Shown here: positions 45,825-58,138 of the stretch, piece by piece
Position numbering within the stretch: the stretch's first letter is position 1
How the letters are laid out: the number at the start of each line of letters is the position of its first letter
From: Aspergillus flavus
Lineage: Eukaryota > Ascomycota > Eurotiomycetes > Eurotiales > Aspergillaceae
Length of the DNA: 64,000 nt
Direction of reading: 5' to 3'
NCBI RefSeq assembly: GCF_009017415.1
Contig: NC_092408.1
Coordinates: 2,108,001 to 2,172,000 of the forward strand
Notes under the pieces: generated by a model
Told to the model about the DNA's origin: nothing
The model's input: only the letters and a program-made list of their open reading frames with translations
Database searches by the model: none
Program-made: the position numbers and the translations under genes

Positions 45825-46337
45825 GCGAACTTTGGGAGCACGAAAATGGCAGAGACCATGGGCTGAGGGGGATAAAATTAGTATGGCTCGATAGGTCTGT
45901 TCATGCGAGATCACGTAGTCGTAATTTTGTGATGATATCTGATGGGGGTGGGAAGATATCGACAATTGAAATCTCGTAGTAACCGCGCTGGCGGATGAGT
46001 TGACGTTGCAATGTCACCCGCCGGTCGCCTGTTTTGGAGCGCGCACGGCCTCAGGGGTTCGCTTGCCTGTCCGTTTCCGGTTAGTGCGGGGCTGGCCGAT
46101 ATCAAATTGTCTTGAACGGGTGCTCGTTGGCATGCCATCATTGTTGCGATCACCGCGTCATTATCTTCCCATTTATCCACAATCTACCGATCTATTCTGA
46201 TACTGTTTGTCCTTTGTGATTCTCAAGACCTAATCTACCCGTCGCCCTTGTTCCGCCCTCTCCCATTACGCCCCCTGATACTCCCCCCCCGACCGCTTAC
46301 CCGAACGTCACCCCAGCAGCCGACCACCAACAACATC
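45825..46337. promoter_or_regulatory. Divergent promoter EPL1 / cnaB
   Basis: 513 bases. No specific site is recognised; a C-rich stretch (46245-46305) precedes cnaB. Confidence 0.4.
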
Positions 46338-47184
46338 ATGGAACATTCCTCCGCACCCAATAATGCCGCCCTGTACGATGCGCGGAGACGCAGAGGCTCG
46401 GTCGGAACGTCGCAACTATTAGACAACATCGTCTCCGCTTCCAACTGTGAGTTCAATGGCCTCCTGATATTCGTCTTTTCGCCATGTCACTGACGCGTCA
46501 ATCTCACCGAACAGTCGACAGAGATGAGGTTGAGCGACTCCGCAAGCGATTCATGAAACTGGATAAGGTTCGATACGGCAGTGAAGCGTAAAGCAGGCGC
46601 GCATACTCATTCTTATCCTACAGGACAGCTCGGGTACAATTGATCGCGATGAATTCCTTTCCCTTCCGCAAGTGTCATCCAACCCGCTGGCAACGAGGTA
46701 CGCATGGGATTATTTAAATGGCCAAATAAAATGACCGGTCTGACTCACTTATTTCGAACATTAAAGAATGATCGCAATCTTCGATGAAGATGGTGGCGGT
46801 GACGTCGACTTCCAAGAATTCGTTTCAGGTCTCTCGGCCTTCTCGTCTAAGGGTAACAAGGAAGAAAAGCTTCGCTTCGCATTCAAGGTCTACGATATCG
46901 ATCGCGACGGTTACATCTCTAACGGAGAACTGTTCATCGTATTAAAGATGATGGTTGGCAACAACCTGAAAGACGTGCAGCTGCAGCAGATCGTCGATAA
47001 GACCATCATGGAGGCGGACAAGGATCAGGATGGAAAGATCAGCTTCGAGGAGTTTACGGATATGGTGGAGAATACGGATGTCAGTTTGAGTATGACGCTA
47101 AGTATGTATCCCCAGTTTTCCTTTTCCCTTGTCAGTAGGCTTTGGTGAAGGAATGAGGCTGACCATTTTGCAGGCCAGATTTAA
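46338..47184 (+). CDS. cnaB: Calcineurin regulatory subunit B (EF-hand)
   Basis: There are five exons: 46338-46446, 46515-46567, 46624-46697, 46767-47101 and 47174-47184, giving 193 aa. The four EF-hand loops start [36 protein letters not shown] and [12 protein letters not shown], all with canonical acidic ligands at positions 1, 3, 5 and 12. The C-terminus MTLSQI sits in an 11-nt last exon (family usually MTLDQF). The N-terminal extension is [20 protein letters not shown]; it lacks the Met-Gly myristoylation start of yeast and animal calcineurin B. An Arg-rich N-terminus is, to my knowledge, a feature of filamentous-fungal CnaB. Family role: activates the phosphatase CnaA in calcium signalling, hyphal growth and stress. 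Intron 2 uses an unusual GTTCGA donor. Confidence 0.96.
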
Positions 47185-49624
47185 GCGTTGGACGATGAGT
47201 TAGTTTCAGTTTTCTTGTTCTTTGTTCTCAATCTCGCCGACATGTGTCGGTCGATTGGATCTCGTCGACATGATATGATAATGATAGCGATGACGACTTG
47301 TAGTTTAAGACATACTACGTGCATAGTACAGATACAGACAATGATGGATATAGTACAAGACCAACAACATCTCCATAGATGAATTTTCCTCCTTCGACTT
47401 GGATCCTTTTTGCGGCATATCAGATCCACATCTGATATCCGGCAAATGAATTAATTCGACTCCGGTTTTTTGACTTTGCAAGTCCTTATGAAAACACAGG
47501 TCATTCGCTACCGGGAAAGTAAATAGTGGAGTCTTCTCCATGGGCGCAGTCCAATCGTATTGGAGTTTTATCGATCCACTACACCAAAGGTTAATGTGAA
47601 GTAAATTAAATTAGAGATCGAAGAGATGATGGTACTTTTGACCCCACTGAAATAGCACATCCTAGTAGTGATCCAGACTAAACAATGAGGAGTTCGAGCC
47701 CGATACAACAGAGCCACACCTGTGTCGCTTAGCGGGGAAGCATCTGCCCTTCGCTTAGACCCATTCTACATGCATACACCTTCACCTCCGCATTTCCTAA
47801 CCGACCTTGTCACAAATCACAACCATCACCCAATGAAACAGCATGAAACACTACACTAGAGGCAGTGAGACCCCCTCGGTACTTTTAGACAAATTGCAGA
47901 GAAGAATTCTCTCCACGTGGCATATGCATACATTTGAGTGGCATCGGGGATGTCTTTGCCTCGGTTTAGCCTTCTCGCGAAGACTGCGCCGCACACTATT
48001 GTCACTAGTGGCTAGGTGAACTTTAGAGGTTTGGTTGGAACTATGAATTTCTCTCTCTTATAGTGTATTCCGGTGTTTTCGGTGTCTATTTGGGGGTTTA
48101 TTGGTATAAAGATTGTGTCGGTGCTAAATATGACTGCTTTTAAGATGGTATTCTGACATATCAATCCATGATATATCAAGGCCTCGGCTAGGAGTATCAG
48201 GTTGGTTACGAGAGGGGTCTTTGACATAGGTAGCCGTTCCAAGACCAATGCAGCCATCGCTTAGAAGAAAGAGACAGAAGCTTAAGCCACGCGTACCAAT
48301 AGATATCTCCAATAGCAGAGAAAGACCGAGTATCCTCGACCCGACACATCGGGAGTTGGTAGTGCAGCCGAAGAAGAGAGTTTCCAGAATTCATGCAGGT
48401 GGTTAAGTGGCGTTGCCTTAAAGCAGTTTAGAACGTAGACTGATTGGGGAGTCGTCGCGAAGATTGTGGGAAACTTTGAAAGATTACACGCCCTGTCAGA
48501 GAAGCTGATTGGTATGAAACATGAGGATTGTAGGTCAGTTGGTGGATCCTTCACTCAATAGTTTGGTCAATCTGAGTTCATTCCATACCGTACCGCCCCC
48601 TCGGGACACAGACCTGAGATTGCCTTTCGGTTACGAGATTTGTTTGAAGTGATTGGCTGGTGTTATAGTACATGGAGTAATATTGAGATAGGTGCTCAAT
48701 GGTCATATTCGGTGGCAAGAGTTGTTATTAGATGGTGGAGAACGAGAAGGTATTAGGATAAGGAAAGGATGGGCCGGATAAATCCATACATATAGACTTG
48801 GTGCCTGTATTAGGGCCTGGCTGACCTCAAGTTCACTGCCATGAGACTGGAGTGTGGTATCTGGTGTATGACGGTTCAGATACGTCCTGATAAAGAATTG
48901 AGTTGAGAGTTAAGGCTAGATCCAGGATTGCCTGTTACTGTACACCCGAAGAGAAAGTAGCACGTCACCAACAAAGAATCTTTTCTGCGAGGTTTTGGTA
49001 TCTCATGTAAATGGCTCTCTTTTGTCTTCAAGCATTAGAATAGAGGCCCACCTGGTGGGCGATAGGAAATCCAACCCGTTCTATCGCACCCTAAATAACC
49101 ATAACAATCGAAGCCCAACTCCGATGCCAACCTTTTACACCAATCATAATGCAAACCCGTGGTATATATGTACATCCAATCAAACACCGTCCCAGAAAGA
49201 CCCGGAACTCCGTTGATTTCCTTGCTTCTTTTCTTTTCTTTTTATTCATTTATCCTTTACATTCGGCATCCTAAGGAAATGATGGCATCCCTCAGGGCAT
49301 GAATGGTGGGGCTGGGGCATCGCGATCGGATGGATCGCCATCGATTGGGAATTCCAAATACCCCCAGGTGAAACAAATAGTGGCGTGAACCTCGGGAATC
49401 GCATACACCCTGATTCCGCCAATAAAGGAAGGGAAAGGGAAGATGACGCGACGTCGAAGAGACCGACAAAGGACCGGAGCATGCATGTATCACCCAAAGT
49501 CAATCTAGCAGTCGATAGTTCGTGATGGTCGCCAACCTTTCAGGGCCTAATTTAGGTCCTGCGTTACATCGCACTAGGCGCGGTGCGTCATTACAACCTC
49601 CGTATAGTGCGGTGGGAGGGATTC
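47185..49624. other. Intergenic region after cnaB (2.4 kb, convergent)
   Basis: No protein with recognisable features on either strand. Overlapping short frames at 48012-48554 (-) and 49246-49503 (-) are unsupported. A CACGTG lies at 47914-47919. The region may contain an unrecognised noncoding transcript; nothing in the sequence demands one. Confidence 0.45.
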
Positions 49625-51064
49625 TCACGATCGAGCCCCAGCAATAGCGGTGCTCATGTGGGCGCGGAGCACCTCCGGTAGGCTTTCGTAGAGATCAAGG
49701 CATTGACCCAAGACTGAATGTTACTATTAGCAAACCTGGAGATCCCCTGAAAGTCAAGCGACCGGTGGAGGACTACTTACCACCAAGGATCTCCTCTTCC
49801 CAGATTCCCATCTGATAGTCCACTAAGCCAAACTGTTCCACGCGATCACACAGCTGGATCAGTTCCTTCCCTAAATTGTCCATCACATCATCGTTCAGAA
49901 GAGTGGTATGTGGCGGCTGGCGACGTGTTCGCAACACATCTTGCAACAGGTCCTTCTGTTTTTGACATACCGCCAGCCAGCAAAGATTGAAATCATTCAA
50001 GAGTTGCAGTCGGTCGGCATAAACCACTTGATCGTCGCGGAGAATACCTACTTATCCAGCCCCGCCCCGGATGCTCAGATTAGCCTTCATAGTTCTCCAG
50101 GTGTGGTCTGAAGGAAGTATAATTATCGTCACACGATAAAGCCCAGTTCTAAATAATGGAGGAGGAAAGAGAGGGAAAAGGTAAAGCGAGTCCGGTGTAA
50201 GAGAGTGAATGTATGTATGTACATACCGAGTTCCCGGGCATTGGTCACAAGCCACTCGGAGATTTCCAAAAGGGATCGACTCGCCTCCTCCAATCGGCCA
50301 GTGCGCGCATTGTCCAAGGTGCCTCGCAGCGCTCGTTGAAACTGACCGTACGCGTCGGTCAAGGTCGTGGGATCAGAGATGACCTGGGACGATGCTTGTT
50401 GCGGTTGCTGCTGCGACGATGACGAGTCGAAGCGTCCGGCTGTCCCCCCGGGAGGCATGTCGGTCATGGTTGTGGGAAAGGGCTGGGAGCCGGTTGGGCG
50501 TCCAATGGGACCTGGCTGGTTATAAGTAGGGATAGAGGTTAGGTAAGGCACACCCACGGCCGGAACACCAGCCCCAGTCGGTTCGTTTGGAGGGAAATAC
50601 TGTGGAACGGGAAATTGACCGGAGAGGTCATCGATGGCTGCAGACGGCCGGGCTGAGTATGGTGTTACGACCTCATAAGGGGCTTGCGCAGGACCTTGCG
50701 GGCTAATGCTGTAAACCATCTCAGGCTCATAGGGAGCGAAGGATTGCTGTAGCTGCTGTTGCTGTGGTTGCGGTTGGCGCTGTTGGTCGCGCAACGAAGG
50801 GTACGGTTGCAATTCGTCCCCCTGCAATGAACCGCTGTGAAAGGTCGGGTCTGTGTATCCATAGTCCAAGTACGTCGGCATTCGTGGCCGTCCCGCTGCT
50901 TGTGACAGTGCATCTCCACGTGTGGATTGTAAGCCAGCTTGTCTGTATCGGTCCGTTCCTGCAACTGCACGACGGGACATTCCCGGCCTTGTTGCAAAGC
51001 GAGGTTGATCATACTGCTTCATGCGCCGGGTATCACCATCCATACCACCCAACCGGTCCCACAA
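49625..51064 (-). CDS. Gln/Pro-rich protein with conserved C-terminal helical domain, 397 aa, unknown function
   Basis: There are three exons: 50227-51064, 49781-50047 and 49625-49713. Introns are 179 and 67 nt, with donors GTATGT and GTAAGT. Residues 1-245 are low complexity, rich in Pro, Gln, Tyr and Ser (QPQPQQQQLQQ; SSSSQQQPQQASSQ). Residues about 250-397 are a compact all-helical region with strong amphipathic pattern: AYGQFQRALRGTLDNARTGR, LEISEWLVTNARELG, DRLQLLNDFNLCWLAVCQKQ, DLLQDVL, LIQLCDRVEQFGLVDYQMG and CLDLYESLPEVLRAH. I do not recognise a family. The gene has a 5.7-kb gene-free upstream region comparable to the WOPR gene, and by analogy might be a regulator, but that is inference. 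Confidence 0.78.
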
Positions 51065-51218
51065 AGAGTCCCTACACAGTGGATCGACGTCAAGGGACCA
51101 ATGCGCCGGAGGGGAAAGGGGAGGGCTCGCGTACGATGCCAGCTTGGCGGGAGGTGAAGGAACGGGTTTGCGCCTATTCTTGAGTCGTATCCAAAGCCGT
51201 CTCTCTTGGTTCTCTTTT

Positions 51219-51264
51219 CTTTTCCTCTTTCTTTTCTTTCTTTCTTTCTTTCTTTCTTTTCTTT
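51219..51264. repeat. (TTTC)n microsatellite
   Basis: A pyrimidine microsatellite about 155 bases upstream of the Q/P-rich gene start, on the strand opposite to it. Confidence 0.85.
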
Positions 51265-51698
51265 TTTAACCCTTCTTCCCTCCTCTTTCTTGTATTTCCT
51301 CTTTCAAGTCCTTTTGAACCTGACAGGGATCGAGATCTAAGCCAACCAACCTCGCAAGTTAAGCGCGCAAAGGTCTCACGGTTTCACTTTGTACAAGAAC
51401 TCGGTTACTACCAGCGCACACTCAAGTCTAGACACCGTCACAAGGAAAGAGAAGTCAGCCATCGACGGACTTCTGAGAGGGAGACGAATGAATAATCAAC
51501 TTTCTTGCAGGGGAACAAGGGAAAGATTTAAACTACTTGCGCACCTTGCAGGGTATCAAACTCAAACGAACGCCAACGGCAAATGCGCGGACAAATTAAA
51601 CTCGGGGCGCACAACAACTCTTGAAGGGAAATCTATGGAGATAAAAGAAAAGGAGCCTTGGGTAGGATTCTGGTCCTAGTAAGTTGGGGGGGTGGTTT

Positions 51699-51702
<4 letters not shown>

Positions 51703-51730
<28 letters not shown>

Positions 51731-51751
51731 TAGAATAATAATAATAATAAA
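51703..51751. repeat. A27 tract followed by (AAT)n
   Basis: 27 consecutive A and then about five AAT units. A poly-A tail of a retroposed sequence is possible, but I see no target-site duplication or element 5' of it. Confidence 0.8.
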
Positions 51752-53881
51752 GGAATAAATAAATACAATCAAATGGTGTCAGGGTAAGAAAAGAAAGAAG
51801 TTCTGTGTTCGGGATTGCTTTCTGGCAAAGACCGTAAGATCCAATAACTTATGCTCCGAATTGCAGCCCAAATTTCTATTGGGAAACAACCATCACCAAC
51901 AAGGAAGAGGGGAGAGTGGGGGGAACCTGAAGGGACATGGATGGGAGTCTCCGATTACTTATACGGCCAACCCTGAGAGAATCCGGTTGATCTCCAGGGA
52001 AATCGTCCAGAGTCACTGCGGCTGGACGATCAACTCGCCGGGATTGAAGGCAAGCAGACAATGGCACGCGGAGGCGTAAGTATCATCTTCTCGTCCAACT
52101 CGTTTTTACGCCGTGTGTGGATTCCTCGCGGGGACACTCTGCAAAAGGAAATTAAAAAAATACATTTTGAAAAAATGAGAGAGAAAAAAACAAAAAAAGA
52201 GGGGACCCTCTAATCAAGGAAACTAAAGAAAAAGAAGAAGAAGTAGAGAAGAAAAAAAAAAGCAAATACACAGAAAGGAACGGGAAAAAGAAAAATTTAG
52301 AAAATAAAGTGAGTGTGTGAGGAAGGAAAAAGAAAAAGAAGCCTAAAATGGACTCCAAATGCGAATGACTGACTGGTATTTTTCTTTTTCTTTTTCTTTT
52401 TTTTCCCCCCCTCTTCTCTTTAGTCTCCAAGCGTCATCATGGGACGTCCTGACGGTATGGGCTTCATTTTTAGTTGTTGGGACGGTATAGGATCTCTCGG
52501 GCTCTTTCTCATCACATCAAGTGCCCCTCTTCCGACTGGGGCGGATCTCTTTCTCATTTCCCCTGATCGCTCATTTATTCTGACGGGCCATTCAGCTGGA
52601 ATGTGGATATAGCACATCCCTCGGCGCCTCCACTACTATATGCACCATGTTTCTCACCGGCATCATCATTACGAAAGTGTACGAGGTACAAGGCTACAGC
52701 CCGGGAATTTTGGGGGGAAAGAAGGAAAAAGAAAAGAAAACCCCAATACCTCTCCACATGGGCAGGAGGGCGGAGCTAATCGGGGATCTTGGCTGAAGAT
52801 GAGGGAAAGAGGATAGGAACTCTTAATTCTCTGGGACCTTTTGCTTAGTGCCTTGCGCCTTTGGGTCCGATAAGGTTGGTGACCAGTTCCATGGGACCGA
52901 ATTAGCCCCATTGAGCTAACCCAATGCCTATCAATCATTCCAAATTCTCCTCGATCCAAGACACCGGTTTCCCCAAGTGGGTTTCCGAAAGGTTATATGA
53001 CGATGGTATTGTTGGATCATGGATGATCGTGAGTGATTGACGATCCATACTATCGGAATGAGGGTGTGATTTGGTCGAAAGCTGACAAAACCGAGGATGA
53101 TAAAAAAAAAAAAAAAAAAATTAAAAAATTAGAAATAAGAAATAAAAATAAAATAAGAAAAGGGAAATCGAAATCTCAGAGTGAGGCGAGAGGATCGGTG
53201 GCAGTCGATGAACCGTCAATTATTTTTTTTACTATTAGATATTTCGTTACTAAATCATTGGTAAAAAAAAAAAATCCTCTTTCTTTTGGTTGCGGGAAGA
53301 ACCGCGAATTCGGGAGGGCTAAAGGGTTGACAGGACCCATGGAATTGGAATCAACACCATAAGTTAGCGTGCACTGATAGTCTGTTTATTTTTCTGGTCA
53401 TTGAGAGAACTTTCCTGGAGAGTTAGGAAGGAAGTAGATGGTCCTATCAGTATGTAGCGACCTCTCTTCAACCGATACATTGAAGAGTAATAGAACCCTT
53501 TGATATGATCGAAGAAGGCGACGCATCTTTCCAGATCGTATCGTGCATAGGTATAATGCAAGTTGATGGAAAGATGGATCTCCATCCCAATTCAGACACG
53601 TACATACGCTCTTCCTCATAGTCCCCTGACTAAAGCCTATAGTCTCACACCTTCCGCACTGCCGGGAAAGGTCGTGCGCACCAGGTGGACCAATGGATCG
53701 GAACAGAGGGACCAGGGGCCGATCTGCAAATAGCCATTGCTCCGCGTAGGGAAGAATCTTGACCTTTTCTTACCCTATAGTACCCACTAGTGAGCAAACT
53801 AATGACCAAGGTCAACCTCTGCCATTACCTTTCTCTCGGTGTTTGTTTTATCTTTATGTATTTATTTTTTAAAGAAAAGGG

Positions 53882-53904
53882 AAAAAAAAAAAAAAAAAAA
53901 AAAA
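53882..53904. repeat. A23 homopolymer
   Basis: A long A run in gene-free DNA. A similar A19 run lies at 53102-53120. Length may be affected by sequencing error. Confidence 0.8.
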
Positions 53905-54808
53905 CCTTTTCGTTCTCTTTTTCCTCTATTCTTTCTCTTCTATTTGTCATTCTCCTAGAATGACTGATTGTATGTACGTTGGTATATACACCCCGTCTGT
54001 ACCGGGAGTACTCCGTAACGAGCTTACAATGGGCTTCATGTCATGTGCCATGCCCTAATTTTGAAGAGCTCCCCGATGAAACTAGTAGACCTCGCAAAGT
54101 ATCCCGAGACCGGCGCTATCTATGGGTTAATTTATGTGAGATACTACGACTGGAGCACGGTACATCCCTCATCAGCCTTGAATAGTTTCAAAAAAGAAAA
54201 CCAGGAAAGAAAGAAAATAATGAGGCGCGGTCCCCGAAGCACGCTAACTTAGTCCATAATGGACGCTTTTTATAAATCCATCGATTGTATTGGGCCATAC
54301 CAGTTGATTCAAATCCTTCTCAGTCTCCACGGTGGATTTGACTCCATCCAGCTCGTGCCCATGTATGTATGATGTATGTCCGTCATGCTCACTGTACCAA
54401 TGGATCTATACGGAAGATTTCCGGTGGATATGTATGTATTTATTATGTATGGTCGGGATCGGCCGGACTTTTGGAAATGGATAGATAAATTTAGACGGCA
54501 TATTGCTAATCCTCCTTTGCACCCACCCCAATTTTGCTGCTCCAACTCACATCCGATCGATGCACGCCGTACCTACAGTAGACGATACTAGTACCCAGCA
54601 CTTGAACCCATCCTGGGCACTAGATGTATGCCCTGCCGGTGCAGCATCATCCACTGAGACTAGCATTACCCACCTTGGAAATCGTTTGTCAATTACCTAT
54701 TGTTTTCTTTCCAAGGCAGGGCAACAACTGACTCGTTCGTCCTTGTTTTCTTAGGGCATTTGGTTCAATAATTGGCCAGGACTTGCTCCCCGTGGCCCAA
54801 AAGAAAAT

Positions 54809-54843
54809 TAAAAATTAAAAATAAAAATAAAAATAAAAATAAA
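54809..54843. repeat. (AAAAT)n simple repeat
   Basis: A pentanucleotide repeat, the complement type of the (TTTTA)n run at 3081-3119. Both lie in the two large gene-free regions of the window. Confidence 0.8.
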
Positions 54844-56827
54844 CAAGAGGGGAAATAACAATAATATTATACGTTGTCACGATGCGGTTATCGCGCAAGT
54901 GTTCAACAGCTAGGATCCCATGACCCTCGCTGCTTCCGGTAAGCAACAATGAATGGACAAGCAATGGAAGGGAAATTGTCATTCGATCTGGACGATAGTA
55001 AAAACTTGACCGTCTCGCCGCATGTGTCGATGTACATACATATGTATGTATTACCAAATATGAAATCCGTAAAGGGCATCAGGTCGTACAGTATACTATA
55101 CAAGGTCTGCTGCTGCTGCACGTAACCTTGAAATTCAGCGACTCCTTCCAATTCGACGGCCGTCGAGCACATGACTATCCTCATAAGCTACCGCGCATGA
55201 AGACGGTCTTGTCCGTTAATCCTCTGGAAAACCGTTCACCCACCACTTGTGTTTGACGGACTCCAGGGAAGATCCCCGTCGTGGTTCTTGAGATTGCGCC
55301 TATTGTTCACGATCAGTGGCCGTCAAGTCAGCAACCCTGTCATTGATGATGACTAGGTACAATAAGAATGGTTTATTACCCCAGACTTGGCCAACGATTG
55401 TTCGAACCGTTCTCAAAACCGCCGGAACAGCCCTGTCTCTCTTTACTAGCCTATCTTATTTGCTGAATTTTATCCAATCTTCAGATACATGCTTGCTTAG
55501 CAGACCTTACTGATACTAATGGTGCTAGCCCTTGAGGCCTATATTATCCTAGTTGATGGCTCATCAACACCAAAATTATCTACCAGTGTGTCTCACGTTA
55601 CCGCATTCCAGCGTCAGACATGACAAGCTGTTCTGATTTGCCGCCTGTCAGTATATACAAATTCGGACCATATTCAAATCAAAAGGATATCCGGCCCTGT
55701 TCATCATGACGCTTTGACATAGTGACTGGTGGTGCCGTAAGTGAATCATACACTCCCTCTGTATTGCTCTCTTGAGGGATCGGAGGCTTTGTATGAGTGC
55801 AAGCTGCACAACACCTGGCTTTTCCGCGTCTACAGCGTGGCAGAGTGATGGCTGAGTCGTCTGAGTAACATGGGTGTCAGCTCCCATGCTTGGCTACGAA
55901 TTCCTGTCTATGCTCAGTGGATGCGTGGCAGGGGAGTTGTTCGGTCGCCTGCCTGTGCCGATAGATGTGCTCCCCAGAAGAGTCACCACGGATCAAAAGG
56001 TTCAACCCTGCAGTCGAGACGCTTTTATCCGCAACGGATGGAGCGCATCCGCAGCAACTGATTCGGTAGTCCATGGTCCGGATTGCTTCTTTCACCCGAG
56101 TTGGTGCAGGATCTGTGTAACTACACTAATCAGATTCGATAAATGCCGGCATACCCCTATGTCTGCAATGTGCATCTATGCCCGGGCCGTATTCGTCCGA
56201 CATCATCAGACGAACACCTTTTCGAAACTAAATCCCAACTGGCCGGGCTTACCGCCACATGATAGAACTGAAACTACCGCACTGGGGCTCGACTGTGTAA
56301 CAAACTCCGTCAGTGCCCAACAGGCCATATCTGACCGGCAGAGGCGACAAGACTGGCTGCCTTGGGATGGTTCATGCAGCTTTCGCCTTTCATGTTCATC
56401 CGGGCTTGCGCTCTATGTTATGGATAATTCGTTGTATGACAAAAGGTAGTTCTCCCACTGTGCTACAGAACCTGGTGGTCGTGTTCGACTTGGCACGGCT
56501 GCTGAGCCGGCCAGGATCTGAAACACGCTGATCCAGTGGCGTTCTTCCTTGACCATCCAATAGCGGTGTGAGTGCTCTGTACAACAGTATTACTTGTCCA
56601 ATAGTTCGATTGAATCAGACGAATTAACGCCAATAGCTAAGGGTACATGCTTGTCGCCGAGACCATGCAGTGTCGTATTTTGAAACGACCGCCATGACAT
56701 CTGAAGGGATGCGTGCAATACAAAATATACATCGTCGAGGGTCACAAGGGAAGGTGGAATAATACAGCAAGGAGAAGAATGAGAAAGAAGAAAAGAAGCT
56801 CCCGAGACAACAGGGGATAGGCCTGCT

Positions 56828-57822
56828 TCACCTCTTGACCCAGGTGGGCATCTTGCGGGCCTTGACATGACCAGGCTTCTTTCTCTCCACACGACGCGCA
56901 TCCACCGTGATAACACCGGCTGTAAGATGATTAGAAGTATATTCAATGAGCGGGTAGCAACACGCATATTATACGCACCTTTACGCAAAACAGGCTTCAG
57001 TCCAGGCTCGTGGACCAACAAGGCTCGTGCCAAGGCCAACGTAATGGCCTCTGCTTGTCCAGTAACTCCTCCTCCGCGGGCAGTAGCCCACACGTTGTAT
57101 TTGTCCAACCTCGATGTACATCTCAAAGGCCATGTAGCACTCTCTCGATCATGTAGCCGAGGGAACGCTTCAACTAGGGTCTTTCCGTTGACCATCACGT
57201 CTCCCTCTCCTTCAACCAGATGGACCACCGCCGAGGATGTCTTTCGCTTCCCTCTACCACGGGCCCGACCCATCTCATCCACCGTCGCTGGTGCCGGCTT
57301 GTTCCCATAAGGATTTCCCGGACGAAGGAAAGTTTTCAGTGTATCGCGCACTTCGATGGGCATGATCTTCGGGTCTATTCTATTTAGTCGTTGTAAGATT
57401 TTGATAAGGTTCTTATATTTCTTGGTCGGCACAGGCTCGCCGACAAAGTCGCGGAATTGTGCCAACTTGAACCAGGCCATGCGAGGAGCCTCACTGGGAG
57501 CAACCGTCGGTAATGAAGCCCATTTTGCTAGGATAGTCTCCAGGTTCAGCAGGTGGTCGATGAATTTGGGGCTGCCGGAGAAGTAGGCGGGTGATGCAGG
57601 AACAATCCGGGCGGGTTGGGTATAGAACTTCTCAAACTCGATCTCGGGTGCCGCTTGCACCTCAGTCGCATATCCACGAGCATTTTTTCGCTGTTGTGAA
57701 AGAATCGGGGGAACATTAGAACGAAGGGAGATCTTTGGAGTATGGAGGAAAGACCGCAATTGAACTGTCCGACGGACGGATTGCATCGCGTGTACGATGC
57801 AATTGGGACTCTGCAAGGCCAT
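56828..57822 (-). CDS. MRPS9: Mitochondrial small-subunit ribosomal protein uS9m (MRPS9)
   Basis: Exon 1 is 56979-57822 and exon 2 is 56828-56919, with a 59-nt intron, giving 311 aa. A mitochondrial presequence rich in Arg and Ser (about 1-50) is followed by a fungal extension, then the uS9 domain (about 185-311). It includes [52 protein letters not shown] and [17 protein letters not shown], then [20 protein letters not shown] and the hallmark basic C-terminus WVKR. The intron must be removed: unspliced translation runs on for about 100 unrelated residues and loses the basic tail that reaches the ribosomal decoding site in the family. It is divergent with eEF1B gamma over 316 bases. Confidence 0.97.
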
Positions 57823-58138
57823 AGTAAAGCTGTCTCTGGCTGGCGGAAGCTTTACCTGAGAGTAAGAGGGTAGATAGAGAGAAGAAGCGGAGCTGAGGAG
57901 GACTTAGCATCACCAGCCAGATGCGATTTACCGTCACCGGTGATTCTTGTTCCTGAGGTTTTTCGATGGGGACCGCATCACGTGGACGAGCAAATGTTCC
58001 TCCGGCGCCGACGGCTCCGTCCGATGATTCGCACAAAATTTCATTCTTATACCCCTCGAGCTGCTGTCTTTCCCCCCTCCTTTTTCTCTTTCCTTCCTTT
58101 CCTTCCCCCCAGTCCTTCCATAGACAACAGCTTTCACA
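57823..58138. promoter_or_regulatory. Divergent promoter uS9m / eEF1B gamma
   Basis: 316 bases. It has CACGTG at 57979-57984, then a dense pyrimidine tract (58067-58110) ending about 30 bases before the eEF1B gamma start. Such CT tracts are typical of strongly expressed filamentous-fungal genes. Confidence 0.55.

Larger units (their letters stand above)
51065..56827. other. Gene-free 5.7-kb region upstream of the Q/P-rich gene
   Basis: No supported gene. The region is A-rich on the + strand, thus T-rich on the coding strand of 49625-51064, with long homopolymers. It holds a (TTTC)n tract at 51219-51264, A27 at 51703-51729 followed by (AAT)n, A19 at 53102-53120, A23 at 53882-53904, (AAAAT)n at 54809-54843 and one TACGGAGTA (as TACTCCGTA) at 54009-54017. 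The longest open frame, 191 codons (55874-56449, +), lacks family features. The last part lies downstream of the uS9m gene. Confidence 0.5.

Noticed and set aside
47685..47710. GAGTTCGAGCC resembling a tRNA T-loop
   Set aside because: The flanks do not form a 5-bp T-stem and no cloverleaf can be drawn.
51703..51751. Poly-A tail of a retrotransposon
   Set aside because: No element body, reverse transcriptase frame or target-site duplication could be seen next to the A27 tract.
55874..56449. 191-codon open frame in the gene-free region
   Set aside because: No domain, Cys/His/Ser/Arg scattered composition, no promoter or splice logic. I judged it to be a chance frame.
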